A program made the translations under genes and the position numbers. Under the pieces are notes generated by a model. That model was not told the DNA's origin. It saw only the letters and a list, made by a program, of their open reading frames with translations, and ran no database searches. Positions 44,342 through 49,373 of a stretch of DNA of 49,373 nucleotides are shown here, in pieces (the stretch's first letter is position 1; every line of letters starts with the position of its first letter). This stretch comes from Oscillospiraceae bacterium (GTDB lineage: Bacteria; Bacillota; Clostridia; Oscillospirales; CAG-382). The stretch spans positions 1 to 49,373 of the forward strand of contig SVSD01000010.1 of NCBI GenBank assembly GCA_015064485.1. The letters are read 5' to 3'.

Positions 44342-45062
44342 CTCCGTAATATGCCTCCTTGTCGCAGATAACAGTAACATTTTTGTGCAGAGCTAAAACA
44401 GATGCAGGCGTGCTTGTTGAAAGCGTTCCTTTTAATGTTGCCATCAAAGCTTTATGTTTGTTTTTCCCTGTAACCAGAAGAAGAATGCTTTTGGCGCTAA
44501 GGATACTTCCAACACCCATAGTTATTGCGAATTTCGGTACATCATCGATGCTTTCAAAAAACCTGGAGTTCGCATTTATCGTACTTTCTGTAAGAGGGGT
44601 AAGATGAGTGTTTGCAATAAGTTCATCCGCAGGCTCGTTAAAGCCTATATGTCCGTTTATTCCAAGACCGAGAATCTGAATATCAACTCCGCCTGCACAT
44701 TCAAGAGCACTATCATACTTCTCACATTCTTTGGCGGGTTCTTTTGCTTCTCCTGAGGGAATATGAATATTTTCTGGTTTTATATTTATATGAGAAAAAA
44801 GCTTGTCTTTCATAAAATAAGCATAACTTTGATTATCATCTTTTCGGATAGGGTAGTATTCATCAAGATTATAAGCGGAAACAGATGAAAAATCAAGCTC
44901 TCCTCTTTTAAACATTTTTATAAGGTTTTGATATACTCCTTGGGGAGTTGAACCTGTTGCAAGTCCGAGCTTTATATCTTTTTTTTCTTTTATGCCCTTT
45001 GAAATGATTTCTGAAGCACGCAAGGAAACTTCGTCATAATCTTCACATACAATGATTTTCAT
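44331..45062 (-). CDS. nagB: Glucosamine-6-phosphate deaminase
   Basis: A 243-residue protein with KLGLATGSTPQGVYQNLI near 32-49, the catalytic YNLDEYYPI near 65-73, and LGLGINGHIGFNEPADEL near 130-147. It converts GlcN-6-P to fructose-6-P and ammonia. It is first in the operon, with GGAAGGTG before its ATG, and divergent from an AraC-type regulator gene. This organisation suggests that the regulator responds to amino-sugar supply. Confidence 0.96.
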   Translation of the reverse strand: MKIIVCEDYDEVSLRASEIISKGIKEKKDIKLGLATGSTPQGVYQNLIKMFKRGELDFSSVSAYNLDEYYPIRKDDNQSYAYFMKDKLFSHINIKPENIHIPSGEAKEPAKECEKYDSALECAGGVDIQILGLGINGHIGFNEPADELIANTHLTPLTESTINANSRFFESIDDVPKFAITMGVGSILSAKSILLLVTGKNKHKALMATLKGTLSTSTPASVLALHKNVTVICDKEAYYGDAV

Positions 45063-45157
45063 ATCTATTCACCTTCCTGATAACCATTATACAGAAAAAT
45101 TTCTTATTATTATTTGCACATATTGATATTTGAATTACATTTTAGTACCAAGGTGTA

Positions 45158-45186
45158 TTGATTTTTCCAATGGAATATATTATAAT
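45158..45186 (+). promoter_or_regulatory. Sigma-A-type promoter of the AraC-type regulator gene
   Basis: TTGATT, exactly 17 bases, TATAAT, about 30 bases before the ATG at 45217. The 154-base region between this gene and nagB must also hold the nagB promoter. A TATAAT occurs there on the minus strand about 30 bases before nagB, with a poor -35, consistent with activator control. Confidence 0.75.
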
Positions 45187-45216
45187 TTCATCAAACAAGA
45201 AAAAGGCGGTGTGTTA

Positions 45217-46095
45217 ATGGCAAATTATATAGGTACCGAACTTTTGGATACCGTTGTTATCGACAAAGTGTATACCGTACATTATTTTGAATACGCAAAG
45301 GGGTTTGCTTTTGAAGGAGAAAGCCACGATTTTTGGGAATTTGTTTATGTTGATAAGGGAGAAGTAATTGTAACGGCTGAAGATAACGAAATGGTGCTCA
45401 CACACGGCAATATGATTTTTCACAAGCCGGGGGAGTGGCATAATATCCGTTCGGATTCTGCTTCAAATTCTGTTATTGTTTCTTTTTCAAGTTCATCTTC
45501 AATAATGAAGTTTTTTGAAGGTAAAATCATGGAGATCGGAAATGTGCAGAAAAAACTTATTTCCAAGATAATCCGTGAAAGTGTAAATACTTTTGAAGGA
45601 CCTCTCGGAGACCCTTACACCGAAAAACTTGTAAGGAAGAAGAATAGTCCGGTAGGCTCCGAACAGCTTATACGGCAATATATTTCCGAATTGTTGCTAT
45701 TACTTCTGAGAAATGAAGATATTGTTCAGATGTCTTCGTTTAAAACTCATATAACCGATGCTGTTTTTGATGAAATAAACGGATATATGGCAAAAAATCT
45801 CCACCGTTCGCTTTCTTTAAATGAGATTGCCGCTTTCGCAAATATAAGCGTTTCGACTTTGAGAGAAATATTCCGCATAAACGCCTCATGCGGAGTAACC
45901 GAATATTTTATAAATATGAAAATCGAGATGGCAAAAAAATATATCCGAGATGAGAACTATAATATTACGCAGATAGCAGAACTTCTCGGTTATTCGGGTC
46001 CTCATTATTTTTCAAGACAGTTCCGTCAGAAAACAGGTATGTCGCCTTTACAGTACGCAAAATCTATAAAATCAATGTTTAAGGAAAAAATATAA
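45217..46095 (+). CDS. AraC family transcriptional regulator
   Basis: About 292 residues from the ATG at 45217; an upstream ATG at 45130 would include the promoter and is rejected. The N-terminal cupin-like domain (about 15-110) shows YFEYAKGFAFEGESHDFWEF and HGNMIFHKPGEWHNI, a likely small-ligand pocket. The C-terminal region has two helix-turn-helix units (LSLNEIAAFANISVSTLREI near 205-224, then NITQIAELLGYSGPHYFSR and the family ending FRQKTGMSPLQY). It is divergent from nagB-nagA-ROK kinase, so it probably controls that operon. Confidence 0.92.
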   Translation: MANYIGTELLDTVVIDKVYTVHYFEYAKGFAFEGESHDFWEFVYVDKGEVIVTAEDNEMVLTHGNMIFHKPGEWHNIRSDSASNSVIVSFSSSSSIMKFFEGKIMEIGNVQKKLISKIIRESVNTFEGPLGDPYTEKLVRKKNSPVGSEQLIRQYISELLLLLLRNEDIVQMSSFKTHITDAVFDEINGYMAKNLHRSLSLNEIAAFANISVSTLREIFRINASCGVTEYFINMKIEMAKKYIRDENYNITQIAELLGYSGPHYFSRQFRQKTGMSPLQYAKSIKSMFKEKI

Positions 46096-46104
46096 TAAAT
46101 TATG

Positions 46105-46142
46105 CCGGAGAAGCTTCAGTTTAATGCTTCTCTGGTTTTTTT
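46105..46142 (+). terminator. Terminator after the AraC-type regulator gene
   Basis: CCGGAGAAGC (46105-46114) and GCTTCTCTGG (46126-46135) form a 10-bp stem with one G-T pair and an 11-base loop, followed by seven T. Confidence 0.88.
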
Positions 46143-46174
46143 GTGAAGGAAAACTGAATGTTTTTGAAAAAACA

Positions 46175-46203
46175 TTGACATGAAAAAACATTCGTGATAA
46201 AAT
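46175..46203 (+). promoter_or_regulatory. Sigma-A-type promoter of the small alarmone synthetase gene
   Basis: TTGACA, exactly 17 bases, TAAAAT, about 30 bases before the ATG at 46234. Confidence 0.75.
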
Positions 46204-46233
46204 TTTGTTGAATAACAGGGAAGGGTGTTTGAA

Positions 46234-46926
46234 ATGAACGAAATTAAAACTTGTAATGTTCAAAATATCTCTCTTGAACAGTTTTTTTCAATGCTTGACG
46301 AGGAAAATGAGCATCTTAGCTGGCGGGATAAGATTAAGAATTTCGAAAAGCTTATGGCATATTACAAATGTGCTATGATGGAAATAGAAACAAAATTTAA
46401 TGTACTTAACGAACAGTTTTCCTTGCAGCACGACCGAAATCCCATAAGCAGTATAAAAACCCGGATAAAATCCCCCGAAAGTATACTTAAAAAACTTTCC
46501 TGCCGCAATCTTCAAATGTCTGTGGCGTCTATGGAGAAAAATATCAACGATATAGCAGGTGTAAGGGTAATATGCTCTTTTACTCAGGATGTTTATACTC
46601 TTGCCGATGCACTCCTTTCTCAGGATGATATAGAGCTTGTTGAAATAAAGGATTATATAAAAAATCCAAAGGATAACGGTTACCGCAGTCTTCATCTGAT
46701 AGTTGCAGTTCCTATTTTTCTTGTGAATGAAAAGCGTATTATGAATGTCGAGATACAGCTTAGAACACTTGCGATGGATTCATGGGCTTCCCTCGAACAT
46801 CAGCTTAAATATAAAAAAGACATAGTGTTTACCGAAGAAATGGAAAACGAGCTTAAAAGATGTGCTTATTTAACAGCAGAACTTGATAAAAAAATGGATG
46901 AACTCCGCGAAAGCGTAAGATTGTAA
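46234..46926 (+). CDS. Small alarmone synthetase (RelQ/RelP-like GTP pyrophosphokinase)
   Basis: About 230 residues from the ATG at 46234, eight bases after GGAAGGG; a GTG three codons earlier overlaps that site. It is a single RelA/SpoT synthetase domain: RIKSPESILKKL near 75-86, DIAGVRVICSFTQDVY near 104-119, the active-site YIKNPKDNGYRSLHLIVAVP near 142-161, and EIQLRTLAMDSWASLEHQLKYK near 172-193. A C-terminal helix follows that mediates tetramer formation in RelQ. No hydrolase or TGS domain is present. It makes (p)ppGpp from ATP and GDP/GTP. It is a monocistronic unit with its own promoter. Confidence 0.93.
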   Translation: MNEIKTCNVQNISLEQFFSMLDEENEHLSWRDKIKNFEKLMAYYKCAMMEIETKFNVLNEQFSLQHDRNPISSIKTRIKSPESILKKLSCRNLQMSVASMEKNINDIAGVRVICSFTQDVYTLADALLSQDDIELVEIKDYIKNPKDNGYRSLHLIVAVPIFLVNEKRIMNVEIQLRTLAMDSWASLEHQLKYKKDIVFTEEMENELKRCAYLTAELDKKMDELRESVRL

Positions 46927-46964
46927 AAAAATAAGAAAAAAACAATTTTTTTGAATGAATTCTA

Positions 46965-46993
46965 TTGAAATCTGAGAAAAAAAGTGGTAAAAT
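46965..46993 (+). promoter_or_regulatory. Sigma-A-type promoter of the CofE-like/guaA unit
   Basis: TTGAAA, exactly 17 bases, TAAAAT. The leader to the ATG at 47063 is about 60 bases. No terminator separates the CofE-like gene from guaA, so both are probably transcribed from here. Confidence 0.7.
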
Positions 46994-47062
46994 ATTTTGT
47001 CGGAATGTTTGATTCCGCAATTCTTGGTTAAATGAATCTATATATAAAAGTGAGGTTTACTT

Positions 47063-48262
47063 ATGGCAAACAATGAAAGAAGAGTCGGTACGGTTTCCAG
47101 AGGTATTCGCTGCCCCATCATCCGCGAAGGCGATGATCTTGCAAAGATCGTTGCGGAAAGTGTGCTTGAAGCGGCAGAATACGAAAATTTCGAAATCAGA
47201 GATAAGGATGTAATATCTATCACCGAATCTATTGTTGCAAGAGCTCAGGGTAATTATGCTTCTGTTGACGATATCGCACAGGATGTAAAAGCAAAGCTCG
47301 GCGGCGGAACAGTCGGAGTTATTTTCCCCATTCTTTCCCGTAACCGTTTTGCAATTTGTCTTCGCGGAATCGCAAAGGGAGCAAAGAAGATAGTTCTTAT
47401 GCTCAGCTATCCTTCCGATGAAGTCGGCAATCATCTTGTAACTCTCGATATGCTTGACGAAGCGGGTGTAAACCCATATTCCGATGTGCTCGCTCTTGAA
47501 CGCTACAGAGAACTTTTCGGCTACAAGAAGCATGAATTTACAGGTGTCGATTATGTAGAGTATTACGGAAACCTTGTAAAGGAAAGCGGAGCTGAAGTTG
47601 AAATCGTTTTTGCGAATAACCCAAGAGCAATATTAAACTATGCTGATCATATTCTTACTTGTGATATACACACAAGAGCCCGTACAAAGAGAATTCTGAA
47701 GGCTGAAGGCGCAAAGGTTGTCTTAGGACTTGATGATATTCTCAACACACCCGTTAACGGTAGCGGCTGCAATGAAAAATACGGTCTTCTCGGTTCTAAT
47801 AAATCTACAGAAGATAAGATCAAACTTTTCCCCAGAGAATGTAATGATCTTGTGCTTGACATTCAGAAGAGAATCCTTGAAGCGACAGGAAAGAATGTCG
47901 AAGTTATGGTTTACGGTGACGGAGCGTTCAAAGATCCTCAGGGTAAGATTTGGGAACTCGCAGACCCGGTTGTTTCTCCTGCGTTTACAAGCGGTCTTGT
48001 CGGTACTCCCAATGAACTTAAGCTCAAGTATCTTGCGGATAACGATTTTAAGGACCTTTCTGGAGATGCACTCAAAGAAGCAATAGCTGCAAGTATTCGT
48101 GCAAAAGACGGCGACCTTACAGGTAATATGGCGTCTCAGGGAACAACTCCCAGACAGCTTACCGACCTTATCGGTTCTCTTTGTGATCTTACAAGCGGTT
48201 CGGGTGATAAAGGCACTCCCGTTGTTCTTGTTCAGGGCTACTTTGACAACTATACAAACTGA
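47063..48262 (+). CDS. Coenzyme F420-0:L-glutamate ligase (CofE)-like protein
   Basis: A 399-residue protein starting at 47063 behind GTGAGGT. It resembles the CofE/FbiB amide-ligase family: RDKDVISITESIVARAQGNY near 45-64 (CofE has a comparable GDVLVIASKIVS segment), ILTCDIHTRARTKRILKAEG, TPVNGSGCNEKYGLLGSN near 231-248 and VMVYGDGAFKDPQGKIWELADPV. It is longer than the roughly 250 residues of archaeal CofE. F420 is not known from most Clostridia and no other F420 gene is in the window, so the true acceptor may be another molecule that receives a gamma-glutamyl or amino-acid group. It lies 29 bases ahead of guaA. Confidence 0.78.
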   Translation: MANNERRVGTVSRGIRCPIIREGDDLAKIVAESVLEAAEYENFEIRDKDVISITESIVARAQGNYASVDDIAQDVKAKLGGGTVGVIFPILSRNRFAICLRGIAKGAKKIVLMLSYPSDEVGNHLVTLDMLDEAGVNPYSDVLALERYRELFGYKKHEFTGVDYVEYYGNLVKESGAEVEIVFANNPRAILNYADHILTCDIHTRARTKRILKAEGAKVVLGLDDILNTPVNGSGCNEKYGLLGSNKSTEDKIKLFPRECNDLVLDIQKRILEATGKNVEVMVYGDGAFKDPQGKIWELADPVVSPAFTSGLVGTPNELKLKYLADNDFKDLSGDALKEAIAASIRAKDGDLTGNMASQGTTPRQLTDLIGSLCDLTSGSGDKGTPVVLVQGYFDNYTN

Positions 48263-48291
48263 TTTTTGCAATTTAACGGAGGTAAAGCTAT

Positions 48292-49269
48292 ATGAATATC
48301 GTTCGTCCCGAATCTATGGAAAGAATAGTAACAAAAGAACTTGCAGAAGCTTTTATTGCTGAGCAGGTTGAAGAAATAAGACAGCAGGTAAAAGATAAAA
48401 AAGTGCTTCTCGCGCTTTCCGGCGGTGTTGACTCCTCTGTTGTAGCAGCACTCCTTATAAAGGCTGTAGGAAAACAGCTTGTATGTGTTCATGTAAATCA
48501 TGGTCTTATGCGAAAAGGCGAAAGCGAACAGGTTATCGAAGTTTTCCGCAATCAGCTTGATGCAAACCTTGTTTATGTTGATGCAACAGACAGATTTCTT
48601 GATCTTCTTAAAGATGTGGCAGAACCCGAAAAGAAGCGTAAGATTATCGGCGGAGAATTTATCAAAGTTTTTGATGAAGAAGCAAGTAAGCTTGAAGGTA
48701 TCTCTTTCCTTGCACAGGGCACAATTTATCCCGATATACTTGAAAGTGACGGCGTAAAGGCTCATCATAATGTAGGCGGACTTCCCGAAGACATGCAGTT
48801 TGAACTTGTTGAACCTTTGAAGCTTCTCTATAAAGACGAAGTAAGAGTTGTTGGTAAAGCACTCGGTCTTCCTGCATCTATGGTTGACCGTCAGCCTTTC
48901 CCGGGACCCGGTCTTGGTGTAAGATGCCTTGGTGCAATTACAAGAGACAGACTTAACGCCCTTCGTGAAGCAGACGCTATTCTTCGTGAGGAGTTTGATA
49001 TCTGCGGTCTTTCTGCTACTGTTTGGCAGTACTTTATCGCAGTTCCGGATTTTAAGAGCGTTGGTGTAAGAAACGATAAGAGATATGAAGGATGGCCTGC
49101 AATCATCCGTGCTGTCAATACAACAGATGCAATGACAGCGACTATCGAAGAGATCCCTTACGATGTTCTCCATAAGATCACAAACCGCATCACATCCGAA
49201 GTTGAGGGTATAAACAGAGTTCTTCTCGACCTTACTCCCAAACCTGTCGGAACGATTGAGTGGGAATAG
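48292..49269 (+). CDS. guaA: GMP synthetase ATP-pyrophosphatase subunit (GuaA without glutaminase domain)
   Basis: A 325-residue protein with a proper start at 48292 behind ACGGAGG. The P-loop is LALSGGVDSSVVAALLIKAVG near 43-63, followed by VHVNHGLMRKGESEQVIEVF near 69-88 and LAQGTIYPDILES. The C-terminal dimerization domain has RQPFPGPGLGVRCLGAITRD and ends KPVGTIEWE. It aminates XMP to GMP. The roughly 190-residue N-terminal glutamine amidotransferase domain of ordinary bacterial GuaA is missing. Either a separate glutaminase subunit exists elsewhere, as in archaea, or free ammonia is used. A terminator follows at 49280. Confidence 0.93.
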   Translation: MNIVRPESMERIVTKELAEAFIAEQVEEIRQQVKDKKVLLALSGGVDSSVVAALLIKAVGKQLVCVHVNHGLMRKGESEQVIEVFRNQLDANLVYVDATDRFLDLLKDVAEPEKKRKIIGGEFIKVFDEEASKLEGISFLAQGTIYPDILESDGVKAHHNVGGLPEDMQFELVEPLKLLYKDEVRVVGKALGLPASMVDRQPFPGPGLGVRCLGAITRDRLNALREADAILREEFDICGLSATVWQYFIAVPDFKSVGVRNDKRYEGWPAIIRAVNTTDAMTATIEEIPYDVLHKITNRITSEVEGINRVLLDLTPKPVGTIEWE

Positions 49270-49279
49270 TAGTCACTAC

Positions 49280-49324
49280 CCCGAAAACCCTTATTTTACA
49301 AGGGTTTTCGGGTTTCTTTTTTTG
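49280..49324 (+). terminator. Terminator after guaA
   Basis: CCCGAAAACCCTT (49280-49292) and AAGGGTTTTCGGG (49300-49312) form a perfect 13-bp stem with a 7-base loop, followed by TTTCTTTTTTTT. Confidence 0.92.
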
Positions 49325-49329
49325 CCGAA

Positions 49330-49358
49330 GTACACGAAAAGTACACGGCAGGTACATA
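49330..49358. repeat. Three phased GTACA repeats downstream of guaA
   Basis: GTACACG at 49330, GTACACG at 49341 and GTACATA at 49352 are spaced exactly 11 bases apart, one helical turn. They are followed by CATAAG-AAAC-CTTATG. Such phased short repeats resemble recombinase arm sites or iterons. Their place just beyond the 3' end of guaA, a known integration hot spot, suggests the left end of another mobile element that continues past the window. Confidence 0.45.
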
Positions 49359-49373
49359 AGAAACCTTATGCGA

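Noticed and set aside
48250-49173. A 307-codon open frame on the minus strand
   Set aside because: It lies wholly opposite guaA, whose motifs are unmistakable, and the translation is Cys/Phe/Lys-rich with no domain. It is a codon-bias shadow.

Overview
The window looks like the chromosome of an anaerobic, AT-rich Gram-positive bacterium of the class Clostridia, probably a gut relative of the Oscillospiraceae/Ruminococcaceae. Reasons: a PolC-type DNA polymerase III, a pyrH-frr-uppS-cdsA-dxr-rseP-ispG-polC block, AGGAGG-type ribosome sites, sigma-A promoters with 16-18 base spacers, and a Clostridia-type mobilizable element. No tRNA, rRNA or CRISPR array was recognised.

Region 1 (1-4.7 kb) holds a six-gene minus-strand run: a Cys-rich membrane protein, a MATE exporter, two half-size chromate transporters, a NifX-like protein with a metal-binding tail, and a small Cys-tailed protein. 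It converges on a 5'-truncated DUF2798-like gene.

Region 2 (4.8-8.65 kb) is the most unusual part. A two-gene operon has its own promoter. It encodes a 1008-residue protein with the catalytic signature of the double-psi beta-barrel RNA polymerases (DFDGD at residues 571-575, plus flanking motifs shared with eukaryotic RdRP/QDE-1 and phage YonO), and an unrecognised 277-residue protein translationally coupled to it.

Region 3 (8.7-15.64 kb) is an integrative mobilizable element. Its modules are a Cys-rich VLP protein, ParM and ParR-like segregation genes, an oriT-like segment, MobC, a MOBP relaxase, a ParB-like protein, TnpW and a TnpX-like large serine recombinase. The right end must lie at or just beyond the terminator at 15.64 kb. 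The left end is not resolved, so regions 1 and 2 may or may not be cargo.

Region 4 (15.7-21 kb) has cell-surface genes: a DHHW protein and MBOAT acyltransferase pair, then divergently a small anchored acidic protein with a leucine-rich-repeat lipoprotein, and a cytoplasmic parvulin.

Region 5 (21-33.3 kb, minus strand) is the housekeeping block for replication (PolC), the isoprenoid MEP pathway (IspG, Dxr), undecaprenyl-PP and CDP-diacylglycerol synthesis, site-2 protease, ribosome recycling and UMP kinase. A Nudix hydrolase sits inside it and a ribokinase gene with its own promoter lies upstream.

Region 6 (33.4-41.5 kb) has an OmpR-type two-component system with a likely autoregulatory site, a DivIVA-like coiled-coil protein, an orphan fumarase beta-type protein, and a potABCD spermidine/putrescine importer. 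The gap at 41.5-42.3 kb holds hairpins, a REP-like repeat and a decayed small gene.

Region 7 (42.3-49.37 kb) has an amino-sugar operon (ROK kinase, NagA, NagB) divergent from an AraC regulator, a small alarmone synthetase, a CofE-like protein, and a GMP synthetase lacking its glutaminase domain. The window ends in phased GTACA repeats just past guaA, a common integration hot spot.
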